A stretch of 64,000 nt of DNA from an uncultured Clostridia bacterium. GTDB taxonomy: Bacteria; Bacillota; Clostridia; Oscillospirales; Acutalibacteraceae. The position numbers and the translations under genes are program-made. The stretch spans positions 1 to 64,000 of the forward strand of contig CALWVM010000007.1 in the NCBI GenBank assembly GCA_944384985.1. Reading direction: 5' to 3'. The notes below the pieces were generated by a model. The model was not told the origin of the DNA. It searched no databases and saw nothing but the letters and a program-made list of their open reading frames with translations. This document shows positions 49,875 to 60,900 of this stretch, piece after piece. How positions within the stretch are numbered: position 1 is the stretch's first letter; the number at the start of each line of letters is the position of its first letter.

Positions 49875-51038
49875 ATGCTGCAAACGAATACACGAAGAGA
49901 CCGCCGCAGAAAACCGAATCCTGAGGGGACCGCACACCCCGCCGCGCTGCTGATGCTGCTTTTAGCTTTGAGTGTCGCGACTTTTTACGCCGGGTCGCGT
50001 TTCGCCGCACCCGTCGCCAAAGTCGCCATGTTCAGCGCGTCGCTCGCCATGCCGCAAGGGACGGCCGAGACGATTCGCGAAGAATTGACCGCCGAAGAGA
50101 CAACGGAAGCGGCCACACAAGCGCCTGCCGAGGAGCCCGCCGAGCCTGTTGCGCAAGCCCCTGCAGCGTCGGCGATTACCGACACACCGGAAGATATTCT
50201 TGCGATGATGGCATCCGCCGAAGCTGCCGCCGCGAACGCCACGCGGGCGGGCGCGATCGTGGAAAAGCAATACGGCACTGGAAACGCAACGGACACCTGG
50301 GAAAACATCACGGTGCGTAACACGACCTCCTCACACGGTATCGACATTGCTTCGAGCGTGGCAAAACCCGCTTCGCTTTCCATTGAAAATATCGCCGAAC
50401 CTCTGGTGCTCATTTTCCACACGCATACGACGGAATGCTATGAGCTTTTAGATCGCAACTGGTACGCAGCGGATTACATCACGCGCATTGACGACCCGGC
50501 GCGCAACATGGTGCGTGTAGGCGACGCGATCTGCGAGGAACTCACGAAAGCGGGGATCGGCGTTATACACGATACGGAGATCCATGACGCAAAATATACC
50601 GGCGCGTATGACCGTTCCCGCGAAAGCATTGAAGCGATTATGGCAGAGAACCCATCCATCCAGGTGGTCATCGACGTGCACCGCGACGCCATCCAGCAGC
50701 AGGACGGCACGCGCATCAAGCCCGTGGCGACGATCAACGGCAAGAAATCGGCACAGATCATGATTATCGCCGGCTGCGAAGACGGCAAAGTAACGAACTT
50801 CCCGACTTGGGAGCAAAACCTGACCTTTGCGCTTCAGCTCCAGCAGACTGCGGAAACAAAATACCCGGGGCTAATGCGGCCGATTTTATTTTCTGCACGT
50901 AAATACAACATGGACATTACGCCCTGTTCCGTGCTTTTGGAAATGGGCAGCGATTCGAACACCCTGGAAGAAGCGGTATACGCCGGGCGGCTGATCGGCA
51001 CGGCGCTTGCCGAACTGCTGCTGTCCTACGCGCCATAA
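49875..51038 (+). CDS. spoIIP: stage II sporulation protein P
   Basis: A 387-aa membrane-anchored amidase/endopeptidase that thins septal peptidoglycan during engulfment, with SpoIID and SpoIIM. A membrane helix lies near residues 26-45 (AALLMLLLALSVATFYAGS), then an Ala/Glu/Pro-rich linker. The catalytic domain has LVLIFHTHTTECYE, DVHRDAIQ and ILLEMGSDSNTLEEA. It is 79 bp after gpr, in the usual order. Confidence 0.94.
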   Translation: MLQTNTRRDRRRKPNPEGTAHPAALLMLLLALSVATFYAGSRFAAPVAKVAMFSASLAMPQGTAETIREELTAEETTEAATQAPAEEPAEPVAQAPAASAITDTPEDILAMMASAEAAAANATRAGAIVEKQYGTGNATDTWENITVRNTTSSHGIDIASSVAKPASLSIENIAEPLVLIFHTHTTECYELLDRNWYAADYITRIDDPARNMVRVGDAICEELTKAGIGVIHDTEIHDAKYTGAYDRSRESIEAIMAENPSIQVVIDVHRDAIQQQDGTRIKPVATINGKKSAQIMIIAGCEDGKVTNFPTWEQNLTFALQLQQTAETKYPGLMRPILFSARKYNMDITPCSVLLEMGSDSNTLEEAVYAGRLIGTALAELLLSYAP

Positions 51039-51067
51039 ATATAAAGGATAACAAAGGAAGTATAAAA

Positions 51068-51268
51068 ATGAAACGAAAAAGCGTTTTTTCACGGTATATG
51101 CTGGTATTAAGCGTCCTACTTCTGGCATTCACGCTGGTGTTCGGGCTGGCACGCGCGCAGGAAAATTCGCAGAAAATGCGCACGGGCGGCAAGCCCGAAG
51201 TGGTAGATGCACAGGATGTGCGCGAATTCGCAGCACGGGCGGTGGAGGAACTGCGCGAAAGGATATGA
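51068..51268 (+). CDS. small membrane-anchored protein after spoIIP
   Basis: A 66-aa protein: basic start, one hydrophobic helix (YMLVLSVLLLAFTLVFGLA, 10-28), then a charged outside tail. AAAGGAAG precedes the ATG. It is 30 bp after spoIIP and probably in its transcript. No family is recognised. A sporulation role is only suggested by position. Confidence 0.6.
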   Translation: MKRKSVFSRYMLVLSVLLLAFTLVFGLARAQENSQKMRTGGKPEVVDAQDVREFAARAVEELRERI

Positions 51269-51342
51269 AAACGCCGAGGCATTTGCTGCGTGTGTATCAA
51301 GCAGTATCCTAAGGGACACACAGAAATCGGCATGGCAAGGTA

Positions 51343-51384
51343 AAAAAAGAAAACGGTGTAACCCGCCACATATCGGGTTACACC
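51343..51384 (-). terminator. terminator between spoIIP and hemW operons
   Basis: An 11-bp stem GGTGTAACCCG (51355-51365) / CGGGTTACACC (51374-51384). On the minus strand it is followed by GTTTTCTTTTTTT. It ends the lepA-prdX-hemW operon and can act on the plus strand too. Confidence 0.75.
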
Positions 51385-51459
51385 ATCTTCTCTACTTTTT
51401 ACAGCCTTATCAGCACCGGGCATTTGCTTCGGCGTTTTTCATATCTTTTTCGTAGGGTA

Positions 51460-52566
51460 TCAGAAGTCCAGCAATTCCGCAAGAACGGCGTTGGAGACAA
51501 GGAAGCCCGTGCGCGTCAAACGTATGCCGTTCGTATCTATATGCAGCAGCCCATGGGAAGCGAGCGGCGCGGCGCGCAAACGCATTTCCTGCGGGATGCC
51601 GTGCCCAAAGCGCGCGATGGTTTTTTCTTCCGAAAGCCCTTCGCAAAGGCGCAGCGCGAGCATCGCGTATTCTGTGAAATCCCCGCCTGTGCCGTCGGGC
51701 ACGGGCGGTTTCCCGTCTAAGAACGCCTGCAGGTCGCGCGGGTAGTAAAACCGCCTGCCGTCCAAAAACGAGTGCGCGGCGGGGCCGAGCCCCAAATATG
51801 CTTCGCAGTGCCAATACTTCAGATTGTGGCGACTTTGGAATCTCGGGCGTGCAAAATTGGAGATTTCATACTGGGCAAGCCCATTTTGTTCAAGTGTTTC
51901 ACAGAGCTGCAAATACAAGTCCGCTGTTTGGTCATCGTCCGGAAGACCGAGCGAATCCTTCCGTTTTTCGAACGGCGTACCCGCTTCGATTTTGAGCATG
52001 TAGGCGCTGATATGCGGGACACCGAGGGACAGGCAGAATTGCAGCGTTTCATGGAACGTCTGTGCGGTTTGGTGCGGGATGCCGAGCATCACGTCCAGCG
52101 AAATGTTGGAAATCCCCGCGCGTTTTGCCCAAAGCACAGCCCGGCGCACGCCTTCTGCGTCCGAAAGCCGGCCCAAAATCCGGCGTTCGCTGTCCACGGC
52201 GGACTGTAGCCCGAGGGAAACGCGGTTGACGCCCGCCTGGGCGAGCGTTTCGAAAAAATCCGGGGTAAGCCCATACGGATTGCACTCCACGGTAATCTCG
52301 GCGGTGTCGGTCAAAAAGTCTGCTTTTGCCTGCTCTACAAGGCTTTTCAGGCGCTCTGCGCCCAAAACGGACGGCGTCCCTCCGCCGATGTAAAGCGTAT
52401 CGGCTTTACGCTGTAAGGCCGCGGCGCTTTCCGTGATTTTTCGACGTAAAACGCGCACATAGTCGTCCGTTTGCACCGCATTCCCGCGCATGGAGTAAAA
52501 ATCGCAGTACGGGCACTTTGAGCGGCAAAACGGGATATGCAGGTAAAGCCCGATGTGGTCTTTCAT
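51460..52566 (-). CDS. hemW: HemW-type radical SAM protein
   Basis: A 368-aa radical SAM protein of the HemW group (heme chaperone, long annotated as oxygen-independent coproporphyrinogen oxidase). The motif is LHIPFCRSKCPYCDFYS (CxxxCxxC), then LYIGGGTPS, VECNP, GVNRVSLGLQS and AYMLKIEAGTPF. It lacks the CxRC motif of true HemN. It overlaps prdX by 4 bp and follows lepA, a long-known Bacillota neighbourhood. Confidence 0.92.
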   Translation of the reverse strand: MKDHIGLYLHIPFCRSKCPYCDFYSMRGNAVQTDDYVRVLRRKITESAAALQRKADTLYIGGGTPSVLGAERLKSLVEQAKADFLTDTAEITVECNPYGLTPDFFETLAQAGVNRVSLGLQSAVDSERRILGRLSDAEGVRRAVLWAKRAGISNISLDVMLGIPHQTAQTFHETLQFCLSLGVPHISAYMLKIEAGTPFEKRKDSLGLPDDDQTADLYLQLCETLEQNGLAQYEISNFARPRFQSRHNLKYWHCEAYLGLGPAAHSFLDGRRFYYPRDLQAFLDGKPPVPDGTGGDFTEYAMLALRLCEGLSEEKTIARFGHGIPQEMRLRAAPLASHGLLHIDTNGIRLTRTGFLVSNAVLAELLDF

Positions 52567-53043
52567 ACTTGAACAAACCGAATGGCGTGTCCCGTGCTCT
52601 CTATGTACCGCTGCACATCCGCGAATGAGAGGAACACCGTCGCCGTGTTGTCGTTCGGGTGGAAGCCCAGCCGCGGCGCGTCGCGCAGGTCCTTGTCAAA
52701 ATAGACCTCGACTGCACCTGTTGTGTCGTTAATCAGCCCAAACGGAGAAACGGAACCTTTTTTAACATCCAGATATTTCGCCAATCGTTCATCGGAAGCA
52801 AAACTCAGCTTTGAGGACTCGACCTCCACCTGAATTAAGCGCAGGTCGGCATGCTTGCTGCCTTTTAAGACGACGAGCATATGGCGCTTGCCTTTGTAAT
52901 CACGCAGAAACAGGTTTTTGCAGATCTCGTCATTCGGATTGAAGCCCAACGCGTTGTATTCGTCCATCGTGAACGCGGGGGCGTGCTCGACCAATTCATA
53001 AGAAATCCCAAGCGTTTGCAGCCGTTCAAAAATATTTTCTCTG

Positions 53044-53051
<8 letters not shown>
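52563..53051 (-). CDS. prolyl-tRNA editing deacylase (PrdX/ProX type)
   Basis: A 162-aa free-standing YbaK/ProX-fold protein that hydrolyses mischarged Ala-tRNA(Pro) or similar. Motifs are [60 protein letters not shown] and [15 protein letters not shown]. The key lysine and the GxxP-like SPFG loop are present. It overlaps lepA by 8 bp and hemW by 4 bp, so the three are translated together. Confidence 0.9.
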
Positions 53052-54849
<1,798 letters not shown>

Positions 54850-54876
54850 GCGTTACCTCGTATATATTTTGAAACT

Positions 54877-55653
54877 TCAGCGGTCAGAATGTTCGGGCTT
54901 ATCTTCGTCTTGCGGCCCGGCGGTTTTGCCATTCGGCTTCTTTTTGCGGAAAAACGGCAGGCTTCTGCAAAGCAGCAGTGCGCCCGCCGCGATCATCAGC
55001 AGCGGGACGAGCAGCATAATGTGGAACGATTCCACATAATAGCGCGCGATACCGGCGGGCGAATAGGAACTGGAGATCATGGCAAGCGAGCCGTAGCTGA
55101 TGCCGATCAAGAAAAGCCCAAGCACAAGGCCGACCCAGTCCACCGCCGCCCCTTTGGAGGGCGCGCGCCGGGCAGTGCGTTTGCTTCCCTTTTCCTTTTT
55201 TCGTTTCGGCAAAAAGGGCAGGAAAAACGGAAGCGAACAGAACAGGAAAAACAGCCCGATGAAAATCAGGTGATTTTCGGATCGATTTGGTCCGCCGATC
55301 ACAGACTCGGCGGGATTTTCCGGATTATAAAGGATCGTCGCTTCGCTGCCGCGCGAAGGCACAAAGGATGTGCTGTAAGAGGTGACAAGCGTATACGCCT
55401 GCCCGTCCACATTGTAGCGGTAGACAAGCCTATATGTATCCGCCGTTTCGGTTCTCCGCTGCGGGTCGTAACCGCCTGCTTCCTGCAGCGTGTAATCGGT
55501 CAGATAACCGGTCACTTCGCGGTAGCCGCGCGTGCTGTTTGAAACCGCGTCACGGACGCCGAGAGAGAACAGCACAAGCCCTATCAGCAGACAAAAAATC
55601 GGCAAAATCAAGAAAGCGAGCATTCCACTTTTATTATCCTTTGTTCTACGCAT
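54877..55653 (-). CDS. DUF3592-like membrane protein
   Basis: A 258-aa protein with hydrophobic helices near residues 11-31, 127-147, 172-195 and 208-228, and a lumen/outside domain between the first two (GYREVTGYLTDYTLQEA ... YRLVYRYNVDGQAYTLVTSYSTSF ... EATILYNPENPAESVI) matching the DUF3592 pattern. The tail is basic then acidic. Function is unknown. It may share the lepA transcript. Confidence 0.7.
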   Translation of the reverse strand: MRRTKDNKSGMLAFLILPIFCLLIGLVLFSLGVRDAVSNSTRGYREVTGYLTDYTLQEAGGYDPQRRTETADTYRLVYRYNVDGQAYTLVTSYSTSFVPSRGSEATILYNPENPAESVIGGPNRSENHLIFIGLFFLFCSLPFFLPFLPKRKKEKGSKRTARRAPSKGAAVDWVGLVLGLFLIGISYGSLAMISSSYSPAGIARYYVESFHIMLLVPLLMIAAGALLLCRSLPFFRKKKPNGKTAGPQDEDKPEHSDR

Positions 55654-55733
55654 CGTATATCCTTTCCAGCCGTACCGCTTTAAGGAATTCGCTTTCGACG
55701 ATGAAAATTCCTCTTGGCTGCCCCATTCTCAAA

Positions 55734-56765
55734 TCAGCGGAATTGATTCAATATATGGATAATATCTTTGCCGTACTTTTGGCATTTGCGTTCTGCAAAG
55801 CCGTCAATTTGCTGCAAATCCTGGGGTGTGACGGGGCAAAGCTGTATGATCGCTTCCATTTGTGCATTATTGAAAATATAGTATGGCTTTATGCCCTCTT
55901 TGCGGCTGGTTCCCAAGCGATAGGCTTTCAGCGCGTTATATAATGCGGTATTGTCTGTATCGGAACTGGGCTTCTCGGCAGCGGATGTCTCGGAAGGCTG
56001 CTTATCCATGCGCCGATATTTTTCCGTATAATCCACAGGATTTTCGGTATGCATGGTCAGCAGCGCATCGCACAGCTTTTGCATACTTTTGTTTCCGATG
56101 ATAAACGAGTCCGTATTTTGGTTTGCAAGATACTGCATATGCGTTTTGAGCTGGTCATATTTAATAATCTGCTCTTTGATCTCTTTTTTCGCGTACTTAT
56201 CGAAAACGATGGATTTTGGGTTGGCAATAACCACAACTGAATGCACGCCAGCATTCCAAAGTTGCGGTCTCACTTTTGGAAATATCCCGCTGAGAATCTG
56301 TTTTAAGATCGTGCAATGTCTTTCGTTTTGCACAATTGGGCTGTATATGCCTTCTTTTTTATATGTGCGCCCATCCTCGGTTTTGAAGCGGCGAATAAAA
56401 TCCCCTTTGGCGGTAATCTCGATGTCGCCGAGCAGCTTTTTGCATTCGATCACCAAGATAAAGTTCTTATGTAAAACCAGATAATCGATTTGCGCGGTCA
56501 AGCCCTTATAATGTAAAAATAAATCATGAAAAACATAAATGGGCATAAAGCTCGATTTTAGTTCGTACTCCACATTCTGTTCACCGTGGATTCCGGCTTT
56601 CAACATTTTGATATCCTGTTGAATTTTCAGGTAAAGCGGTGCATTTGCCGGCGTCTCTGCAAGCAAACGTTCCAAAGCGTCCAGTTGTTTTTGCGCGGTA
56701 GTATCCGACTTAACAAAAATCGGTTCCGTTATGGTATTACTCTTAAAAAAATCAAAAATCCCCAA
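55734..56765 (-). CDS. NERD-domain protein with HRDC-like C terminus
   Basis: A 343-aa protein. The NERD nuclease-related domain is at about 55-165: HGEQNVEYELKSSFMPIYVFHDLFL, AQIDYLVLHKNFILVIECKKLLGDI (the catalytic-like D and E-x-K), then the rest of the fold. An HRDC-like helical domain occupies the last 70 residues (LYNALKAYRLGTSRKEGIKPYYIFNNAQMEAIIQ ... GFAERKCQKYGKDII). DNA binding or processing is likely. It appears to be a standalone gene. Confidence 0.85.
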   Translation of the reverse strand: MGIFDFFKSNTITEPIFVKSDTTAQKQLDALERLLAETPANAPLYLKIQQDIKMLKAGIHGEQNVEYELKSSFMPIYVFHDLFLHYKGLTAQIDYLVLHKNFILVIECKKLLGDIEITAKGDFIRRFKTEDGRTYKKEGIYSPIVQNERHCTILKQILSGIFPKVRPQLWNAGVHSVVVIANPKSIVFDKYAKKEIKEQIIKYDQLKTHMQYLANQNTDSFIIGNKSMQKLCDALLTMHTENPVDYTEKYRRMDKQPSETSAAEKPSSDTDNTALYNALKAYRLGTSRKEGIKPYYIFNNAQMEAIIQLCPVTPQDLQQIDGFAERKCQKYGKDIIHILNQFR

Positions 56766-56808
56766 AGATATCTCCTCATATCATGTGTTTCTGTTTTTCA
56801 AACGAAAA

Positions 56809-57690
56809 TCACACCGCCGTGCGGCTCTTGAACCCTTCGCCGAGGATGTCGGAAATTTCGGATATCACGACAAAAGCGTTTGCATCCGTTTCGCGGATGA
56901 TTTGAGTCAGCCGCCAAACGTCGCTTGCGCGCACAGCGCAGAACAGCATTTGGCGCTTATCCCCCGTATAGCCGCCGCGCACGTCGAGCACGCTCACGCC
57001 GCGGTCGAGCGTGTCCACGATCTCGCGCACGGCGCGCGCACCTTGATCGGTAACGATGAACAGCAGCTTGTCGTGCGAAAGACCCGTTTGCGTAAGATCC
57101 ACTGCCTGCGCGCTGACGTAGATGACGACCAGCGAATACAGCACGGTCTCAAGGCTGCGGTACACCGCAAAGGACAACAGCACGACCGCCAAATCCAAAA
57201 GCAGGATCACGCGCCCCATGGACATCTGCGGGTGCCGCCTTTGCAGGAACTTCGAGATGATGTCCGTGCCGCCCGTCGTCGCCCCGCGCAGGAACACGAG
57301 CCCCAGCCCTGCGCCGCTCAGGATGCCGCCGAACAGCGCGGACAGCAGCCGGTCCCCCGAATAAACCGGTAAAAACGGTGCGGTCGCATCCATGAGAAAG
57401 GATGAAAAAAAAGTAGCGACAACGGTTTTTATAATAAAAGCAAAGCCGAACTTGCGATATGCCAGCAAAAAGAGCGGTACGTTCAAAAGAAACACCACTG
57501 TACCGATGGGCGTGCCGAAAAGGTGGTGGAGCACCGTGGCGAGCCCCGTAAACCCGCCAAGCAGGATGTCGTTCGGCGCCAAAAACACATTGACCGCCGC
57601 CGCATACAAAAAGCCGCCCACAAAATACAGCAGCAGATCCGCCGCAATTTTGCGCGCCGTGTGCTTATTTTGCTTCCCCGTTGCTTTCAC
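56809..57690 (-). CDS. YitT-family membrane protein
   Basis: A 293-aa protein. Five or six hydrophobic helices cover residues 15-180 (DUF161: FLAPNDILLGGFTGLATVLHHL, GILSGAGLGLVFLRGATTGGTDIIS). The cytosolic C-terminal DUF2179 domain is at about 205-285 (KLLFIVTDQGARAVREIVDTLDRGVSVLDVRGGYTG). Transport or second-messenger sensing is suspected for the family but unproven. It overlaps the mini-RNase III gene by 26 bp. Confidence 0.88.
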   Translation of the reverse strand: MKATGKQNKHTARKIAADLLLYFVGGFLYAAAVNVFLAPNDILLGGFTGLATVLHHLFGTPIGTVVFLLNVPLFLLAYRKFGFAFIIKTVVATFFSSFLMDATAPFLPVYSGDRLLSALFGGILSGAGLGLVFLRGATTGGTDIISKFLQRRHPQMSMGRVILLLDLAVVLLSFAVYRSLETVLYSLVVIYVSAQAVDLTQTGLSHDKLLFIVTDQGARAVREIVDTLDRGVSVLDVRGGYTGDKRQMLFCAVRASDVWRLTQIIRETDANAFVVISEISDILGEGFKSRTAV

Positions 57691-58075
57691 CGTTCTCCGC
57701 CCCGTTCTGCCAAATCCGATCGAACAGCGTCCGGAGCCGGGTCATATCCCCGTTAAGGTACAGCCAGCCGAATAATGCTTCCAGCCCCGTGGCGCTGTGA
57801 TAATCGCCCTCCGACTGGTTTTTGGGCGTGTGCCCAGGGTGCGCATTACGCCCACGCTTGTAAACGGCAAGCTCTTCTTCCGAAAGCTCGGGCAGAAGGC
57901 TTTTGGCTGCTTTTGCCTGCGCCGCAGCGTTGACAAGCGCCGTCGAAAGGGTATGTAGCCGCCCGGCGGGGCGGTTCGCCTGCAAAAGCAGGCGTTCGCG
58001 CACAAGAAGCCCGTATACTGCGTCGCCCAAGAAAGCAAGCGAAAGCGGGCTGTACATATTGGTATTGTTCTCCAT
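57665..58075 (-). CDS. mrnC: mini-ribonuclease III
   Basis: A 136-aa RNase III catalytic domain without a dsRNA-binding domain, which matures 23S rRNA in Bacillota. Motifs are SPLSLAFLGDAVYGLLVRE (catalytic D), KRGRNAHPGHTPKNQSEGDYHSATGLEALFGWLYLNG (second catalytic E region). Full length. It lies between obg and yitT, 33 bp from obg. Confidence 0.92.
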   Translation of the reverse strand: MENNTNMYSPLSLAFLGDAVYGLLVRERLLLQANRPAGRLHTLSTALVNAAAQAKAAKSLLPELSEEELAVYKRGRNAHPGHTPKNQSEGDYHSATGLEALFGWLYLNGDMTRLRTLFDRIWQNGAENGESNGEAK

Positions 58076-58108
58076 GGTTCCCCCGTTTATCCGTTTTCCG
58101 CCGTCGAA

Positions 58109-59380
58109 TTACGGTACATAATCGAATTCGAAGTCGTAGATACTGACGGTGTCGCCCTCCTGAATCCCTTTTTCCCGCAGGGCGTCCAGAATCCCGCTCG
58201 TTTGTAAGACCGTCTGGAAATATTGCAGGGATTCATAGTCATCCATGTCGGTTTTCAAAAGAATTTTATACAGCCATTCGGCTTCCACGATATATACGCC
58301 GTCCTGTACGGTAACGGTAAAGCCGTTTTTCTTCTCCTTTTCGAGCAGTTCCATCGGGATCTCTTCGGGCTCGTAACGTTTGACGGGCGGCAGCGTGGCG
58401 AGTTTCGCCGCCACGGCGTTAATAAGCTCTTTTGTACCGTACTGAATCGGCGCCACGATCTCGAAATATGGCAAGCCCTTATTTTCTATATATCGGCGGA
58501 AACGCTCGCGCTGCTCATCCTCGGCAAGGTCGATCTTATTCCCCGCGACGATCTGCGGGCGTGCGCTCAGTTCCGGATTGAATTTGCGCAGTTCTTCGTT
58601 GATCTTTTCAAAATCTTCGATTGGGTCACGGCCTTCGCTGCCCGCAACGTCCACCACGTGCACGAGCATCCGGCAGCGTTCAACATGGCGCAAAAACGCA
58701 TGCCCGAGCCCGACGCCTTCTGCGGCGCCCTCAATGAGCCCCGGGATATCCGCCATCACAAAGCTCTGCCCATCGCCCATGCGCACCACGCCGAGCACAG
58801 GTGTGATCGTCGTAAAATGGTAGTCGCCGACAATGGGCTTGGCTTCACTCACAACGGAAAGGAGCGACGATTTGCCAACATTCGGGAAACCCAGAAGTCC
58901 CACGTCGGCAATCAGTTTGAGCTCCAAGGAGACTTCCCATGCCTCCCCCGGCGCGCCGCTTTTCGCAAAACGCGGGGTCTGGCGCGTGGGCGTGGCAAAA
59001 TGGCGGTTGCCGAAGCCCCCTTTGCCGCCTTTTGCGGCGATGAACGGTTCGTCGTTCGACATATCAGCCAGTACCGCGCCGCTTTCCACTTCGCGGATGA
59101 TCGTCCCGCGCGGGACGCGGATGATGAGATCCTGTCCCTTTTTGCCATTGCAGCGGCCGCCGCGCCCGTTCTGCCCGTTTTCCGCCGTATACTTGCGCTT
59201 GTAGCGGAAATCCGCAAGCGTGGAAAGGCTGTCATCCACGACAAAAACGATGTTGCCGCCGCGCCCGCCGTCGCCGCCGTCCGGGCCGCCGGACGCAACA
59301 TACTTTTCCCGGTGGAATGCGACCGCGCCGTCGCCGCCGTTCCCCGCTTTGATTTTGATTTTTGCAACGTCTACAAACAT
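58109..59380 (-). CDS. obg: Obg/CgtA GTPase
   Basis: A 423-aa essential ribosome-assembly and stress GTPase. The glycine-rich OBG fold is at 1-158 (KIKAGNGGDGAVAFHREKYVASGGPDGGDGGRGGN). The G domain has GFPNVGKSSLLSVV, the switch with DYHFTTITP, DIPGLIEGA and NKIDL. An OCT domain is at the C terminus (about 345-423). AAAGGAAAG precedes the ATG. First gene of the obg-mrnC-yitT operon. Confidence 0.97.
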   Translation of the reverse strand: MFVDVAKIKIKAGNGGDGAVAFHREKYVASGGPDGGDGGRGGNIVFVVDDSLSTLADFRYKRKYTAENGQNGRGGRCNGKKGQDLIIRVPRGTIIREVESGAVLADMSNDEPFIAAKGGKGGFGNRHFATPTRQTPRFAKSGAPGEAWEVSLELKLIADVGLLGFPNVGKSSLLSVVSEAKPIVGDYHFTTITPVLGVVRMGDGQSFVMADIPGLIEGAAEGVGLGHAFLRHVERCRMLVHVVDVAGSEGRDPIEDFEKINEELRKFNPELSARPQIVAGNKIDLAEDEQRERFRRYIENKGLPYFEIVAPIQYGTKELINAVAAKLATLPPVKRYEPEEIPMELLEKEKKNGFTVTVQDGVYIVEAEWLYKILLKTDMDDYESLQYFQTVLQTSGILDALREKGIQEGDTVSIYDFEFDYVP

Positions 59381-59524
59381 AGTTTCATCTTTCCTTTTGC
59401 CGCCTGTTTTGCGGCCGGGTCGTTGTTATTATAGCAAAATCCACCGAAAAGATAAATAGACGATCGGGAAAAAAGGGAAAATTTCTGATAATCTGTTCGG
59501 TTTACACAAATTGTGTCTTTCGTA

Positions 59525-59553
59525 TTGACTTACACTATATATTGTGGTATGAT
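59525..59553 (+). promoter_or_regulatory. sigma-A-type promoter upstream of a short hairpin
   Basis: TTGACT (59525-59530), 17 bp, TATGAT (59548-59553). A hairpin AAAGTCC/GGACTTT with T-rich loop and tail (59591-59612) follows about 40 bp later, so it may make a short leader or RNA. A second promoter at 59639 is nearer the gene. Confidence 0.5.
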
Positions 59554-59638
59554 AAGCGCGTAAAGGAAAATATTTCTAAATGATTTTTCTAAAGTCCGTT
59601 TTTTTGGACTTTTGTTGTAAAAAAATCGAACATTTGTC

Positions 59639-59695
59639 TTGACAAATTTCAAAAGCCTGTTATAATGAGGGTGTAATGAGACAGAACAAATGTTC
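59639..59695 (+). promoter_or_regulatory. promoter with SOS-box-like operator
   Basis: TTGACA (59639-59644), 16 bp, TATAAT (59661-59666). Downstream, GAACAAATGTTC (59684-59695) matches the Bacillota LexA box (CGAACRNRYGTTYC) at 13 of 14 positions including flanks. Its reverse complement half GAACATTTGT recurs just before the -35 (59628-59637), so two LexA-like sites bracket the promoter. Confidence 0.65.
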
Positions 59696-59715
59696 CGAAC
59701 GGAGGTTTGAGACAG

Positions 59716-59961
59716 ATGACAGCCGCACTTGCTATTCGTTCCGCCCTGGAATTGGCGTTTATTTTGTTACTGATTTACGGGTTTATCAAAGAAGACAAGC
59801 TGATTGCATTTGAGCAGAAAGTGTACCGCATCATCTTTGTCAATTACCGCCGCTACAAACGCAAAAAGCGGTATGATAAGATGCGGAAAACGCGCGCGTT
59901 CCGCGTGTATGAGGGTGGCAGACCCAAAAAGCCCTCCGGCGGCAGCGTGCATGTAGCCTGA
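59716..59961 (+). CDS. small single-helix membrane protein under an SOS-like promoter
   Basis: An 81-aa protein. One N-terminal hydrophobic helix (ALAIRSALELAFILLLIYGFI, about 4-24), then a strongly basic cytosolic tail (YRRYKRKKRYDKMRKTRAFRVYEGGRPKK). GGAGG lies ten bases before the ATG at 59716; a TTG at 59707 is too close to it. SOS-induced single-helix proteins such as YneA, DivS and SosA block cell division in other Gram-positives. No LysM is present. That role here is inferred from promoter and topology only. Confidence 0.65.
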   Translation: MTAALAIRSALELAFILLLIYGFIKEDKLIAFEQKVYRIIFVNYRRYKRKKRYDKMRKTRAFRVYEGGRPKKPSGGSVHVA

Positions 59962-59991
59962 CCGATCCTACCTTTCTTTTTTCACACAACA

Positions 59992-60041
59992 CGGCGGCGG
60001 GGCGGACTGTTTTGGCGGTCCGCCCCGCCGCCGCTCTTTTT
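59992..60041 (+). terminator. strong terminator
   Basis: A 16-bp perfect GC stem CGGCGGCGGGGCGGAC (59992-60007) / GTCCGCCCCGCCGCCG (60018-60033), then CTCTTTTT. It ends the small membrane protein transcript. Confidence 0.85.
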
Positions 60042-60120
60042 AGCGGTTCGGTTCGGGCAGGAAAATCTTTTTTCGAAACAACGCCCGCCGCTGTACGGGC
60101 GGAAGCTGAGGAGGCACAGC

Positions 60121-60882
60121 ATGGAACCCTGGTTTACAACAGACCGCATAGATGCGGACACCTATGTCATAAGTGAATACCGGCACTGGGAAGAAAACCA
60201 CTGCTATCTGCTGAACGGTTCGGAACGGAGTTTGCTGCTTGACACAGGGCTTGGCATTTGCGACATCCGCGACGCCGTAACGCCTTTAACGGATCAGCCG
60301 GTTACCGCCGTTGCCACCCATATCCACTGGGACCACATCGGCGGGCATCGGTATTACCCCGACTTTTATGCGCACGCGGCCGAGCTTAGCTGGCTGCAAG
60401 GCGGCTTTCCGCAGTCCATAGAGACCATACGCGGCTATGTCACAGAGCGCTGCCGCCTGCCGGAGGGCTATGATGTAAATGCCTATGTCTTTTTTCAGGG
60501 GACGCCGACAAAGGTGCTGTGCGGCGGTGAGAAAATTGACCTTGGCAACCGACAGATCACAGTACTGCATACGCCGGGGCATTCGCCCGGGCACATGTGC
60601 TTTTGGGAAGCGGACCGCGGGTATCTATTCACGGGAGACCTCGCGTACAAAGGCGAGCTGACCGCGTATTTCCCCTCCACCGACCCACAGGCGTATCTGC
60701 GGTCGCTTGAAACGGTGGCAGCACTGCCCGCAAAAAGGGTCTTTCCCGCGCACCACGATTTAAGCATGCAACCGGAACTTCTTGCGCGCATGCGCGATGC
60801 GTTTCGTGACCTTGCGCAGTGTGGGAAACTCGTACACGGCAGCGGGAAATTCGATTACGGCGACTGGTCGATTCGGCTGTAA
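60121..60882 (+). CDS. MBL-fold metallo-hydrolase
   Basis: A 253-aa metallo-beta-lactamase-fold protein. Metal ligands appear in ATHIHWDHIGGHRYY, HTPGHSPGHMCF and LFTGDLAYKGELTAY, with a last H in VFPAHHDL. Build is that of glyoxalase II-like small hydrolases; the substrate is unknown. GAGGAGG precedes the ATG. It stands alone between two terminators. Confidence 0.88.
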   Translation: MEPWFTTDRIDADTYVISEYRHWEENHCYLLNGSERSLLLDTGLGICDIRDAVTPLTDQPVTAVATHIHWDHIGGHRYYPDFYAHAAELSWLQGGFPQSIETIRGYVTERCRLPEGYDVNAYVFFQGTPTKVLCGGEKIDLGNRQITVLHTPGHSPGHMCFWEADRGYLFTGDLAYKGELTAYFPSTDPQAYLRSLETVAALPAKRVFPAHHDLSMQPELLARMRDAFRDLAQCGKLVHGSGKFDYGDWSIRL

Positions 60883-60900
60883 AATCCATAAAGATGAAAC

